Source: Treponema sp. OMZ 798 (GTDB lineage: Bacteria > Spirochaetota > Spirochaetia > Treponematales > Treponemataceae). From it: a stretch of DNA of 64,000 bases. A program made the position numbers and the translations under genes. Below the pieces are notes generated by a model. It was not told where the DNA came from. It ran no database searches and saw only the letters and a program-made list of their open reading frames with translations. The first letter of the stretch is position 1, and the number at the start of each line of letters is the position of its first letter. Where the stretch lies: contig NZ_CP051305.1 in the NCBI RefSeq assembly GCF_024181385.1, positions 62,001 to 126,000 on the forward strand, in the 5' to 3' direction. This document shows, piece by piece, positions 52,944 through 61,757 of the stretch.

Positions 52944-53537
52944 ATGATAGAAGTAAATGCTATGGGACAGGCTTGTCCTATTCCCGTTATTATGGCAAAA
53001 AAGGCTGTAAGAGAAAATACGGGGAAAGAAAATATTTTGGTTAAGGTGGATAATGAGGTTGCAACTCAAAACCTTTCGAAGATGGCAGCTCAGCTCGGTA
53101 TAGGGGTTGAAGTAAACAAGACAAATGAAAAAGAGTTTACCGTTCTTTTAAAGGCCGCGGAGGGTGTAAGTTTAAATCCTGTTGCGGTGCCTCAAACTTC
53201 AAGCGGTGAATATGCCGTTGTTATAAACTCGGATCAGATGGGATCGGGAGATGAAGGCTTCGGAAAAAAACTTTTAGAAGGCTTTATCTATGCTCTCACA
53301 GAACAGGATGTGCTTCCCAAGTTCGTTATCTGTTATAATTCGGGAGTAAGGCTTACAACAGAAAACGAAAAAACCGTAAACGACCTAAAGGCTCTTGCTT
53401 CTCAAGGCTGTGAGGTTCTTTCTTGCGGACTATGTCTTGACTTTTACGGGCTTAAAGAAAAGCTTCAGGTCGGTTCTCACACAAATATGTACCGCATCAC
53501 CGAAATTATGCGTACCCATTTTGTAGTGCGTCCCTAA
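52944..53537 (+). CDS. yedF: Sulfurtransferase-like selenium metabolism protein YedF
   Basis: The 197-residue protein combines an N-terminal TusA-like domain (MGQACPIPVIMAKKAV, with the active Cys) and a C-terminal DsrE/F-like domain (SCGLCLDFYGLKEKL). YedF is a marker of selenium-using bacteria and is often found beside selD or selenocysteine-lyase-type genes, though its exact step is unproven. It is followed by a DUF3343 gene and a class V aminotransferase, the usual cluster. Confidence 0.9.
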   Translation: MIEVNAMGQACPIPVIMAKKAVRENTGKENILVKVDNEVATQNLSKMAAQLGIGVEVNKTNEKEFTVLLKAAEGVSLNPVAVPQTSSGEYAVVINSDQMGSGDEGFGKKLLEGFIYALTEQDVLPKFVICYNSGVRLTTENEKTVNDLKALASQGCEVLSCGLCLDFYGLKEKLQVGSHTNMYRITEIMRTHFVVRP

Positions 53538-53579
53538 GCTTCAAATTATAATTTAAGAAGATATCGAGGTTAAAAGATT

Positions 53580-53867
53580 TTGAAAACCTACGGCATTTTT
53601 TCGTTTTCGTCTTCTCATCATGCGATAGCGGCTGAAGCCGTAACTTCAGGCGGAAGAGCCTCGGAGGACGGGGGGCTGACTGAGGCGAGGCTTATTCCGC
53701 TGCCGCCTGAGATTTCTGCGGGCTGCGGACTTGTTCTAAGGGTAAATGAAGGCGGAATAAAAGAAGCCGCTCGCCTCCTAGCCGAGGCCGAGATTCCCTA
53801 CACGGGAACCTATCTATTAAAAACAGAAAAAGGTGAGAGGATTGTGGAAAAATATGATCTATCTTGA
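53580..53867 (+). CDS. DUF3343 putative Se/S carrier-like protein
   Basis: The 95-residue protein starts at TTG (53580) after a GAGG Shine-Dalgarno. It has the DUF3343 form: YGIFSFSSSHHAIAAEAV, LIPLPPEISAGCGLVLRV with a conserved Cys, and a C-terminal TYLLKTEKG. The family is proposed to carry sulfur or selenium and commonly lies between yedF and a cysteine-desulfurase-like gene, as here. The end overlaps the aminotransferase start by 14 bp. Confidence 0.82.
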   Translation: MKTYGIFSFSSSHHAIAAEAVTSGGRASEDGGLTEARLIPLPPEISAGCGLVLRVNEGGIKEAARLLAEAEIPYTGTYLLKTEKGERIVEKYDLS

Positions 53868-55005
53868 CAATAGTGCAACCACTCTTCAAAAGCCCGAAAG
53901 CGTGGCTCAAGAAGTTTTTCGCGGGCTTGCTTCAAACAAGTTCGGGAATCCGGGCAGAGGAGCTCACTCTTCGGCCCATGCAGCCCTCACGGAGCTTTTT
54001 AAAACAAGGCAGACCCTTGCAAGGCTTTTTAACATAAAAAAAACCTTAAATGTTGCCTTCTGCCAAAATGCTACTTCCGCCTTAAACCTTGTAATAAAAA
54101 GCTTATTTTTAGGCAAAGAAAAGGATACCCACATCATAACCACCGCCCTTGAGCATAACTCGGTTTTGCGCCCCCTTTATCAGCTTGAAAAAGAAGGGGC
54201 TCACCTTTCGGTTATTCCCATCGAAGAAGGCTTTTTGCGTTATGATCTAATCGAAAAAGAAATCGAAGAGCACACCAAGGCGATTATAGTAAACCACTGC
54301 TCAAACGTCATAGGCTCAATCTGTGATTTGGACCGGGTTCATTCCATATGCAAAAAACACGGACTAATCATGATTGTGGATGCTTCTCAAAGTGCGGGGA
54401 CTATTCCTATAGATGTTTCAAAATACGGGCAAAGTATCTTTTGCTTTACGGGGCATAAGGGGCTTTACGGGCCTCAAGGGACGGGCGGAATTGTCGTAAA
54501 CGGCGCCTTCGATTTTGCTCCCGTCTTTTCGGGGGGAAGCGGGGTTCATTCTTTTGATAAGGCTCACCCTTCCGAAATGCCAGACATCTTTGAAGCCGGA
54601 ACCATGAATGTTCCCTCCTTTATGGGCTTAAATGCCGGCGCCTCCTATGTTTTAAAAACAGGCATTGATTCCATTCAAAAAAAATTGGCCGATTTAAAAT
54701 TAAGCTTTATCGAAGAAATAAAAAACATTCCCAATATCAAAATATACGGAACCCCTTGGAGCGAAAAAACGGGGCCTGTTGTAGGCCTAAACATAGGCTC
54801 CATCCCGTCGGGCGAAATAAGCCGCCTCCTCGATGAGGATTACGGTATTGCAAGCCGCCCGGGAGCCCACTGTGCTCCCTTGGTACACAAGGCTTTGGGC
54901 ACCGAAGAGCAGGGCATAGTACGATTCAGCTTTTCTTCGTTTAATACCTTTGAAGAAATCAAGCAAGCTGCCGAGGCCTTAAAAGAAATAGCCGGCAAGT
55001 CATAA
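53854..55005 (+). CDS. Class V aminotransferase, cysteine desulfurase / selenocysteine lyase-like
   Basis: The 383-residue PLP enzyme starts with MIYLDNSATTLQKP. It has the PLP-region Asp in DASQSAGTIPIDV, the Schiff-base Lys in FTGHKGLYGPQGTGG and the catalytic Cys in RPGAHCAPLVHKALGT. It resembles group II (CsdA/SufS-like) desulfurases. The context with yedF and DUF3343 suggests sulfur or selenium delivery; it could also feed the sufCBD system, which lacks its own sufS. The ATG at 53854 lies within the DUF3343 gene end. Confidence 0.88.
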   Translation: MIYLDNSATTLQKPESVAQEVFRGLASNKFGNPGRGAHSSAHAALTELFKTRQTLARLFNIKKTLNVAFCQNATSALNLVIKSLFLGKEKDTHIITTALEHNSVLRPLYQLEKEGAHLSVIPIEEGFLRYDLIEKEIEEHTKAIIVNHCSNVIGSICDLDRVHSICKKHGLIMIVDASQSAGTIPIDVSKYGQSIFCFTGHKGLYGPQGTGGIVVNGAFDFAPVFSGGSGVHSFDKAHPSEMPDIFEAGTMNVPSFMGLNAGASYVLKTGIDSIQKKLADLKLSFIEEIKNIPNIKIYGTPWSEKTGPVVGLNIGSIPSGEISRLLDEDYGIASRPGAHCAPLVHKALGTEEQGIVRFSFSSFNTFEEIKQAAEALKEIAGKS

Positions 55006-55007
55006 AA

Positions 55008-55036
55008 AAAGCGGCCGATTTTAAAATCGGCCGCTT
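55008..55036. terminator. Intrinsic terminator of the secDF operon
   Basis: The perfect palindrome GCGGCCGATTTT / AAAATCGGCCGC (55011-55034) is followed on the minus strand by TTTTTTT, ending the secD-secF transcript. On the plus strand it may also end the aminotransferase transcript. Confidence 0.9.
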
Positions 55037-55077
55037 GCTTAAAATCTTTTAATAAATATTAAGAATTATTTATCCGT

Positions 55078-56319
55078 TTAGATAACTGCTCCTGAAAGCT
55101 CGCCTGGGGCCTTTTTGCCTCTGGTAATCATCTCTCCGGCTTTTTTACCCTTTGACGTTGCAGCGATAAAATATGATGCAATATAAATTGACGAATAGGT
55201 ACCGCTTATAAGACCTACAATTAGGGCTAAGGCAAAGTCCTTCATGGCATCGGTTGTAAACACATAAAGAGCTACAACTGCAACCATTGTCGTCATTGTT
55301 GTAATAATTGTTCTGGTAAATACTTCAGTTAAAGCCTTATCCAAAACTTCGTTACATTCAAGCCTTGGCTCAAGATGAATCTTTTCACGGATACGGTCAA
55401 AGATAACGATTGTATCGTTTATCGAGTAACCGATAATCGTAAGGATTGCAGCTATGGTCGTCGAATTAAATTCCATCTGAGTCCATGAGATGAACATAAC
55501 CATTACCATTGTATCGTGAAGCAGGGCTAAGATAGCAGCTACAGAAAAATTCCACTGGAAGCGGAACATTGCATAAACAAAGATTAAGACCAAGGCACCG
55601 CCCACAAGTAAAATTGCCTGTTTGGCCAATGAAGAAGAAAAGCGCGAACCTACAAAGTCTGTTCCCATAACTGCAATGTTTTCAGTGCCGTAGGCAGCAT
55701 TTAAAGCAGAGGTTATAATTGAGCGCAGCTCTTTGTTTGCATTTTCGTATTTTCCGTCATCTGCTAGTCTTATCTGAAAATACCTGTCTTCAGGTGTTCC
55801 CAATTGCTGAACTGAAACCGAAGGAATGGAAGAAAGAGCGTGGCGCACCTCATCAGTGCTTATTGGTTTAAGATTTTTATCCAAATAATGGAGTCTAAAA
55901 ATTTCTTGAGAAAGACGGGGTGAGGATTCCGAATCCGTAAACAAGTCTTTGAGCAGTGTGTTTGCAGATGCATTTATTTTAACCTTTAGACCTTCGATAG
56001 AAGCAATACCGTCAGCAAAGTCTTTAAGAGTCGGATTATCGGCAAACTTAAATACGTAAGATTTGTTTTCTGCATCCAGAGAGGTGGTCGTAATTGAAAT
56101 GTCGGATATACCTTGTGAAAAGGAAACTGTTAAAGGCCCTTCATAGGAAAGCTCTACTGCCGTAGGTGCAATCTTGATCTTTTCAATAAAACCGGCCTGA
56201 AAGTCAATACCAAAATTTATTCCTTTGGTGAAATAGCCTATAATTCCAAAGGTCATAAGCCCTATACTGATAATTACGCCCGGAACAAAAAATTTTGAAA
56301 AACTAATTACTTTTTTCAT
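55078..56319 (-). CDS. secF: Protein translocase subunit SecF
   Basis: The 413-residue inner-membrane protein has the SecF start (ISIGLMTFGIIGYFTKGINFGIDFQAG) and the conserved YSINDTIVIFDRIRE in the C-terminal membrane half. It has six membrane segments and a first periplasmic domain larger than in E. coli SecF (413 against about 323 residues). With SecD it drives late steps of Sec export using the proton or sodium gradient. The start overlaps the end of secD by 17 bp. Confidence 0.95.
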   Translation of the reverse strand: MKKVISFSKFFVPGVIISIGLMTFGIIGYFTKGINFGIDFQAGFIEKIKIAPTAVELSYEGPLTVSFSQGISDISITTTSLDAENKSYVFKFADNPTLKDFADGIASIEGLKVKINASANTLLKDLFTDSESSPRLSQEIFRLHYLDKNLKPISTDEVRHALSSIPSVSVQQLGTPEDRYFQIRLADDGKYENANKELRSIITSALNAAYGTENIAVMGTDFVGSRFSSSLAKQAILLVGGALVLIFVYAMFRFQWNFSVAAILALLHDTMVMVMFISWTQMEFNSTTIAAILTIIGYSINDTIVIFDRIREKIHLEPRLECNEVLDKALTEVFTRTIITTMTTMVAVVALYVFTTDAMKDFALALIVGLISGTYSSIYIASYFIAATSKGKKAGEMITRGKKAPGELSGAVI

Positions 56320-58084
56320 TTTCTAACTTCCTCCAGCTGATATGAATCTTATTTAATTTTAGAGTTTGAGTTCCGAAGTCGAATATTAAGCGCGAAACAA
56401 ACAAGGCGGTAAATACTGAAGAAACAACGCCTATAGCTAAGCTGTATGCAAAGCCCTTTATCGGTCCTGTTCCTAGGATGGATAAGAAGAAGGCTGCAAT
56501 GAATGTTGTAATGTTGGAGTCCATAATTGCAGAAAATGCATGTTCAAATCCTGCATTTATAGCGGCTTCCCTTGTTTTACCGAGTTTAAGTTCTTCTTTT
56601 ATTCTTTCAAAAACAACAACGTTAGCGTCAACAGCCATACCTATGGTCAAAATCATACCGGCAATGCTGGGCAAGGTAAGAGTTAGGTTAAAGGCTGAAA
56701 GAATACTGAACATTATATAAAGGTTTAAAATTTGGGCAATACAAGCGTTGATACCCGCTTCTTTATAGAATACAAGCATGAAGATCAAAACGGCTATTAA
56801 GCCCCACTGTAAGGCCATAATACCTTCGTTAATCTTTTCGTCTCCTAAGCTGGCTCCTACAACCTGCTGTGTTTCAAGCTGGAGAGGAACATTTAGCCAT
56901 GCAGTTCTTAAAACCGTTTTAAGGTTATTTGCCTCTGTTGCAGACATTCCGCTTATACTTCCTGCTCCTCCCGTTATAGGTTCTTTGAGGTTGGGGGCAG
57001 ACTTTATCTTATTGTCCGAAACTATGGCGAGTCTTTTTCCGACATTGTTTGCCGTCAATTCTGCAAATATCTTTGCTCCTTCGGCATCAAGTGAGAAGTT
57101 TACTAAAGGATTATTGGATCTTTGATCTGCTGAGGTGTCTACGCTTACAAGATGCTTTCCTTCAAGACCTGCCTGTTTTTTTACAACTAGGAAGGGCTCT
57201 CTGTCGTCTCTTTCGTCTATGCCGTAGGCATCTTTATGATATACGCCCAGAACCATGCAGTCTGCAGGTATAATTCCGGGGTTTAAAAGATTGTATTCTG
57301 CATCAAAGGTTTTTCCCGGATTGTTTCGGTAGTACTCTCTAAAGGCCTGTGTTGCCTCATCATCCACTATATGAAAAGCCAAAATACCGCGTCCCATGAT
57401 AATGGAGTTTATCTTATCTGCATCGGCCGCTCCCGGCATTTCAATATAGATTCGATCATCTCCTTGGCGTCTAATTACAGGGTCTGTAAGGCCGAACTTG
57501 TCTATTCGGCTTCTGAGGGTGTCCATGGCTAAAGTCATGGCGGCCTTCTTTGAGTCGGCTATGGTCTCGCTGCTTGCTCCGTCTGCAGAAATAGCTGCAT
57601 CCAAGTCGGCTTTGATAATAACCAGCATACCGCCTGAAAGGTCAAGTCCTAATTTTACGGCATTTGTTTGATATTTTTTTATACCTAAAATCGAATCCCT
57701 ATACGCAGTTTCTAAGATAGGCTGGGCTACAGGAATGAACTTTTCCTTTGAGGAAAGCTTAAAACTTGCTGCCACATCTTGAGCTGTCCATTGAGAGGGA
57801 ATTTCCATACCTAAGGCCTTTCTACGGGCCTTAGCTTCTTTAATGATAGGATCATATTTTTCCGAAAGAGGCTCTGTTGAATTTGAAGCAGCCATTTCTA
57901 TAAGTTTGTCCACATCAGCTCTTGCCATGTTTTCGGAATAATCTTTAATCTTTTCTCTTGATGCCAAGGCTAATGCCTTATCTTCTTGATTTGTCCAAAA
58001 ATACCATTTAAGGGTAGGGTGTAAGAAAACAAAGCACAAGGCAATGACAAGAAGAACAACGATAAATCTAAATCTTTTGCTCAT
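56303..58084 (-). CDS. secD: Protein translocase subunit SecD
   Basis: The 593-residue protein has TNAVKLGLDLSGGMLVII, DTLRSRIDKFGLTDPVIRRQG in the P1 domain and GMAVDANVVVFERIKEELK in the membrane half, all SecD signatures. It sits in the inner membrane with a large periplasmic domain and works with SecF. The order yajC-secD-secF is the classical operon. Confidence 0.96.
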   Translation of the reverse strand: MSKRFRFIVVLLVIALCFVFLHPTLKWYFWTNQEDKALALASREKIKDYSENMARADVDKLIEMAASNSTEPLSEKYDPIIKEAKARRKALGMEIPSQWTAQDVAASFKLSSKEKFIPVAQPILETAYRDSILGIKKYQTNAVKLGLDLSGGMLVIIKADLDAAISADGASSETIADSKKAAMTLAMDTLRSRIDKFGLTDPVIRRQGDDRIYIEMPGAADADKINSIIMGRGILAFHIVDDEATQAFREYYRNNPGKTFDAEYNLLNPGIIPADCMVLGVYHKDAYGIDERDDREPFLVVKKQAGLEGKHLVSVDTSADQRSNNPLVNFSLDAEGAKIFAELTANNVGKRLAIVSDNKIKSAPNLKEPITGGAGSISGMSATEANNLKTVLRTAWLNVPLQLETQQVVGASLGDEKINEGIMALQWGLIAVLIFMLVFYKEAGINACIAQILNLYIMFSILSAFNLTLTLPSIAGMILTIGMAVDANVVVFERIKEELKLGKTREAAINAGFEHAFSAIMDSNITTFIAAFFLSILGTGPIKGFAYSLAIGVVSSVFTALFVSRLIFDFGTQTLKLNKIHISWRKLENEKSN

Positions 58085-58136
58085 TATTTATCTCCCTTTG
58101 CGGTTCTAAGTTTAAAATTTAAAACCGCAAATTGTT

Positions 58137-58559
58137 TTATTTTGATTCGTTTTGTGAGGCGCTATCGTTGCTTTCGGAGTCATTTGATTTTTTTCCGAAT
58201 AAAGATCTTTTCTTTTCTCCTTCCCCGCCGAAATCGGGCTTGGGAGGCTCATCTTTTAAAACGGCTCCTACTGCAGAACGGTTAATTTCGATTTTGCAGT
58301 TATCATCAACTTTTATGATAATGGTCTTTTCTTTTGTAGAACTCACAACACCATGAATACCGCCGATAGTGATTATCTTATCTCCCTTTTGAAGCTGAGA
58401 GATCATTCTTTCTGTTTTTTGCTGTTCTTTTTTTTGCGGGCGTATAAGCAAAAAATAAAAAATAACGAAAACCAAGAGCATTGGTATTAAAAAACCGAAG
58501 GAGCCGAAACCGCCCGGAGCTGCTCCTTGTAATAAAGGCATAAAATTCATAAAACCCAT
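58137..58559 (-). CDS. yajC: Preprotein translocase subunit YajC
   Basis: The 140-residue protein has one transmembrane helix (LVFVIFYFLLIRPQKKEQQK, the YajC signature) followed by the cytoplasmic domain LQKGDKIITIGGIHGVVSS. The C-terminal tail is long, acidic and Ser-rich (SNDSESNDSASQNE), longer than in most YajC proteins. It heads the minus-strand yajC-secD-secF operon, 52 bp before secD. Confidence 0.93.
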   Translation of the reverse strand: MGFMNFMPLLQGAAPGGFGSFGFLIPMLLVFVIFYFLLIRPQKKEQQKTERMISQLQKGDKIITIGGIHGVVSSTKEKTIIIKVDDNCKIEINRSAVGAVLKDEPPKPDFGGEGEKKRSLFGKKSNDSESNDSASQNESK

Positions 58560-58772
58560 CCTTTTTAAAGTAATTTAAAATATAAATATAGTGAAACACA
58601 ATACCATATTTTTACATATTCAGTCAATAAGAGGTAAACTTTTAAAAAATAGTTTTTTTTATGTTGAATTTTATAAAACTTTTTTTCTGAAATTTTACTA
58701 AAAATTGCGTTTACAAGCCTATAATTAGTTGAAAGCAAGGGAGCGGCGCCGCCTTAAGCTTTAGTAAAATTA

Positions 58773-58788
58773 TTGAACAAGTGTTCAA
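58773..58788. promoter_or_regulatory. LexA/SOS-box-like palindrome upstream of ssb
   Basis: TTGAACA-AG-TGTTCAA contains GAAC-N4-GTTC (58775-58786), the core of the Gram-positive-type LexA (DinR) box. It lies 35 bp before the ssb ATG and downstream of a possible -10 (TATAAT, 58720-58725), a position suited to repression. Regulation by LexA is inference. Confidence 0.5.
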
Positions 58789-58822
58789 ATTAAAGTTATT
58801 TTTTGATTTTTGGAGGTATGAA

Positions 58823-59218
58823 ATGAAATCATTAAACTCGCTAATTATTGAAGGAAACATGGTTCGGGAACCTGTTTTAAAAACTACGGCAAATGGGACT
58901 GCCTTATGTACCTTTGCTATTGCTTCAAACCGAAACTACAAAAAAGATAATGAATTTGTGCAGGAAACTTCATATTTTGATGTAGAAACATGGGCAAGTC
59001 TTGCAAAATTATGCGAACAAAACGGGGCTAAGGGCAGGGGAGTCCGTGTTGTCGGCAGAATTAAGCAGGACAGGTGGGTTGGTACGGATGGGAAAAATTA
59101 CAGCAAGGTAAAGGTCGTTGCAGAACATGTAGAATTTAAGCCCGTCTTTAAAAATTCGGGCGATAGGGCCGAGGCAAGAGAGGAGGTGCTTATTGAAGAA
59201 AAAGTAATGACATTTTAA
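58823..59218 (+). CDS. ssb: Single-stranded DNA-binding protein
   Basis: The 131-residue protein is an OB-fold SSB (LNSLIIEGNMVREPVLKTT, CTFAIASNRNYKK, SYFDVETWASLAKLCEQ, GRIKQDRWVGTDGK). The ATG at 58823 follows TTGGAGG; a longer in-frame GTG at 58781 lies inside the palindrome and is rejected. The protein is short and lacks the long Gly/Gln linker. Its C-terminal tip (EEKVMTF) keeps only the final Phe of the usual DDDIPF partner-binding tail, so it may not be the main replicative SSB. Confidence 0.9.
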   Translation: MKSLNSLIIEGNMVREPVLKTTANGTALCTFAIASNRNYKKDNEFVQETSYFDVETWASLAKLCEQNGAKGRGVRVVGRIKQDRWVGTDGKNYSKVKVVAEHVEFKPVFKNSGDRAEAREEVLIEEKVMTF

Positions 59219-59224
59219 ATAATT

Positions 59225-59302
59225 GTGCTATCAGGGCCTAAAACGATTTCTTTACCTAAAAGCTGCTTTACAGGTTATTCACTCATCGGGCCTTGATAGC
59301 AC
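59225..59302. repeat. Long inverted repeat between ssb and the SDR gene
   Basis: GTGCTATCAGGGCC (from 59225) and GGGCCTTGATAGCAC (to 59302) form near-perfect outer arms around about 50 nt. That interval contains a small AAAGC/GCTTT hairpin. No T-tract follows on either strand, so it is not a typical terminator. Confidence 0.6.
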
Positions 59303-59306
59303 CTTA

Positions 59307-60104
59307 TTAGGCATATAGCTTTTTTACTATAAAAAGGCCTAATCTGCGGGGTAAAATTCTATACAAAAGCAGCAAGAAGGCGTAAGTCCAATCATAAGGA
59401 TAAAAAAATCCGATTTTCCGCTTTTCGGCGAGGGAGACAACGAATTTTCCTAATCTTTCGGGGTTCATTCCTTTTTGCTCGTCCTTTTCCATTTTGGAAA
59501 CGCTTTTTGAGATTCTCCCATCATAAATATCGTCTCCGGCATTTGATTTGTCCCTCGCAGCCGTGAAGGGGGTAGCAACGTCTCCGGGCATTATCAAGGC
59601 ACAGTCTACACCGAAGGGTTGAAGTTCCGCTCTAAAAGCTTCTAAGAGTTTTCCTAAAGCAGCCTTCGATGCCGAATAAAAGGCCTGAAAGGGGATGGCA
59701 ATTTCTCCTGCTATAGAGGTGATCACAAATATCTTTCCGAAAGACTGAGGTCTCATATACGAGGCTGCAACCCTTATAAATAAAAAAGCACCGAAAAAAT
59801 TTACATCCATCTGTCTTTTTGCATCTTCGAGACTTGTAAATTCCACAGCTCCCGAAATGCCGAATCCTGAGGCACAGACGGCTAAATCAATCCTTCCTTC
59901 CTTTTCCCAAATATCGGCAAAGGCCCTTGTCAGTTTTTCTTCATCCGTAATATCAAGTGAAATATGCTTAACTTTATCTTCCTGCAAGCTTAAAAATTCT
60001 CTGCGGCTCATGGTGTATACAAAATAATTTTTTAGAACCAAGGCCTTTGTAATCTCAAGGCCTATACCGCTTGAGCCTCCGCTTACCACCGCTATTTTTT
60101 TCAC
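59307..60104 (-). CDS. Short-chain dehydrogenase/reductase
   Basis: The 265-residue classical SDR has the NAD(P) motif VSGGSSGIGLEI at the N-terminus and the catalytic Ser...Tyr-x3-Lys as ITSIAGEIA...YSASKAA. A following PGDVATPF matches the family. The C-terminal 60 residues include a hydrophobic stretch (YDWTYAFLLLLYRILPRRLGLFIV), as in membrane-associated lipid or retinol-type SDRs. The substrate is unknown. It is monocistronic. Confidence 0.85.
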   Translation of the reverse strand: MKKIAVVSGGSSGIGLEITKALVLKNYFVYTMSRREFLSLQEDKVKHISLDITDEEKLTRAFADIWEKEGRIDLAVCASGFGISGAVEFTSLEDAKRQMDVNFFGAFLFIRVAASYMRPQSFGKIFVITSIAGEIAIPFQAFYSASKAALGKLLEAFRAELQPFGVDCALIMPGDVATPFTAARDKSNAGDDIYDGRISKSVSKMEKDEQKGMNPERLGKFVVSLAEKRKIGFFYPYDWTYAFLLLLYRILPRRLGLFIVKKLYA

Positions 60105-60197
60105 AACTATATCCTCTTTTATTTAATTGAAGTCTGCCTCATTATAGGTAAAAATATAATTTTCTTCTATCGGAAAAATTGTAAATTGTGCGGATAC

Positions 60198-60226
60198 TTG
60201 AAAATTTATAAATCTTCATATATACT
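60198..60226 (+). promoter_or_regulatory. purC-purE promoter
   Basis: TTGAAA (60198-60203), a 17-bp spacer and TATACT (60221-60226) lie 33 bp before the purC ATG, with an AAGGAG Shine-Dalgarno in the leader. No riboswitch is visible. Confidence 0.7.
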
Positions 60227-60259
60227 TGGCGGGTAAAAATTTATCCTAAGGAGTTTAAA

Positions 60260-61210
60260 ATGATTTCACGAAATGCAGCTTTTAGAGAATCTAATTTACC
60301 TCTTCCTTCAAAACAAACCGGAAAGGTCAGGGACTGGTATTCACCTGAAGCAGGCAAGCGCTTGATTGTAACAACCGATAGAATTTCTGCCTTTGACAGG
60401 GTTTTAACAGCTCTTCCGTATAAGGGGCAGGTTTTAAACCAGCTTTCTCTTTGGTGGTTTGAAAATACCAAGGATATAATCAAAAATCACATAATTTCTT
60501 GTCCGGATCCTAACTGCATTCTCGTAACGGAGGTTAAGCCCCTTCCCATAGAGGTAATAGTGAGGGGATACATTACGGGTGTAACTTCAACGGCTCTATG
60601 GTATAGGTATTCCTTAGGCGAAAGAAACATTTACGGGTACGATTTTCCTGAAGGCTTGACAAAAAATCAGGCTCTTCCTAAACCGATTATTACACCCACT
60701 ACAAAGGGCGGTCCCACGGGTCACGATGAAAGGCTTACCTGCGATGAGGTAGTTTCGCAGGGCTATCTGTCAAAAGAGCAGTGGAACTCTGTGCAAAAGG
60801 CAGCTCTTGCCCTTTTTGAGTGCGGCCAAAAAAGTGCAAAAGAAGCAGGCTTAATTTTGGTTGATACAAAATACGAATTCGGTGTAGATAAGGATAATAA
60901 TATTCTTTTGATAGATGAGGTTCATACCCCGGATTCTTCACGCTATTGGAAGCTCGACACTTATGAGCAAAGACTAAAGGAAGGTAAGGAGCCCGAAAAC
61001 TTCGATAAGGAATTTGTAAGAATGGCCTACGCCGCAAAGGGCTACCGAGGCGACGGCGAAATACCGGAACTTGATGAAGATGTCTGGAACGAGGCTATTC
61101 AGCTTTATATTACGGCCTACGAAAAGTTGACAAAATCGAAATTTGTTCCGGGAGAATATCCGGCCGAAGAGCGCATAGCAAAAAACTTAAAAAAGGCAGG
61201 TCTGATGTGA
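60260..61210 (+). CDS. purC: Phosphoribosylaminoimidazole-succinocarboxamide synthase (PurC)
   Basis: The 316-residue SAICAR synthetase has GKVRDWYSPEAGKRLIVTTDRISAFD, the conserved PIEVIVRGYITGVTSTALW, and KYEFGVDKDNNILLIDEVHTPDSSRYW. It is longer than the E. coli enzyme (about 237) and close to the yeast-type length. It ligates aspartate to CAIR in purine synthesis. The stop overlaps the GTG start of purE by 4 bp, so PurC directly follows PurE's chemistry in one transcript. Confidence 0.95.
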   Translation: MISRNAAFRESNLPLPSKQTGKVRDWYSPEAGKRLIVTTDRISAFDRVLTALPYKGQVLNQLSLWWFENTKDIIKNHIISCPDPNCILVTEVKPLPIEVIVRGYITGVTSTALWYRYSLGERNIYGYDFPEGLTKNQALPKPIITPTTKGGPTGHDERLTCDEVVSQGYLSKEQWNSVQKAALALFECGQKSAKEAGLILVDTKYEFGVDKDNNILLIDEVHTPDSSRYWKLDTYEQRLKEGKEPENFDKEFVRMAYAAKGYRGDGEIPELDEDVWNEAIQLYITAYEKLTKSKFVPGEYPAEERIAKNLKKAGLM

Positions 61211-61692
61211 AACCTCTCGTAATAATACTTATGGGCTCGTCCTCGGATATGAGCCATGCAGAAAAAATAGCCTCAGAGTTAAAGGTTTTTGGAATAGAGT
61301 ATGCTATAAGAATCGGCTCGGCTCATAAAACGGCAGAGCATGTTGTTTCTATGCTAAAAGAATATGAGGCTCTCGATAGGCCGAAACTATATATTACAAT
61401 TGCCGGAAGAAGCAATGCTCTTTCAGGTTTTGTGGACGGCTTTGTAAAGGGTGCGACAATTGCCTGTCCTCCTTCTTCCGACAGCTTTGCAGGGGCAGAC
61501 ATTTATTCTTCTCTTAGGATGCCATCAGGCATTTCTCCTGCCCTGGTGTTGGAGCCTAAAAATGCCGCCCTCCTCGCTGCAAGAATCTTTTCGCTTTACG
61601 ATAAGGAAATAGCAGGCGCAGTCAGATCTTATATGGAATCAAATGCTCAAAAAATAATTGAAGATGATTCCAAACTAAAATTAACAAACTAA
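61207..61692 (+). CDS. purE: AIR carboxylase, class II PurE
   Basis: The 161-residue protein has MGSSSDMSHAEKIA, SAHKTAEHV (the Lys/Ala form in place of the bacterial class I SAHRTP) and AGRSNALSGFVDG. These mark class II PurE, which carboxylates AIR with CO2 directly and needs no PurK. T. denticola PurE is known to have this activity. The start is GTG overlapping the purC stop. Confidence 0.93.
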   Translation: MKPLVIILMGSSSDMSHAEKIASELKVFGIEYAIRIGSAHKTAEHVVSMLKEYEALDRPKLYITIAGRSNALSGFVDGFVKGATIACPPSSDSFAGADIYSSLRMPSGISPALVLEPKNAALLAARIFSLYDKEIAGAVRSYMESNAQKIIEDDSKLKLTN

Positions 61693-61757
61693 AATTAAAA
61701 TCAAGGCAGTTTTATATGTACTATAAGACTGCCTAAATAATATTATGGTGGAATAAA

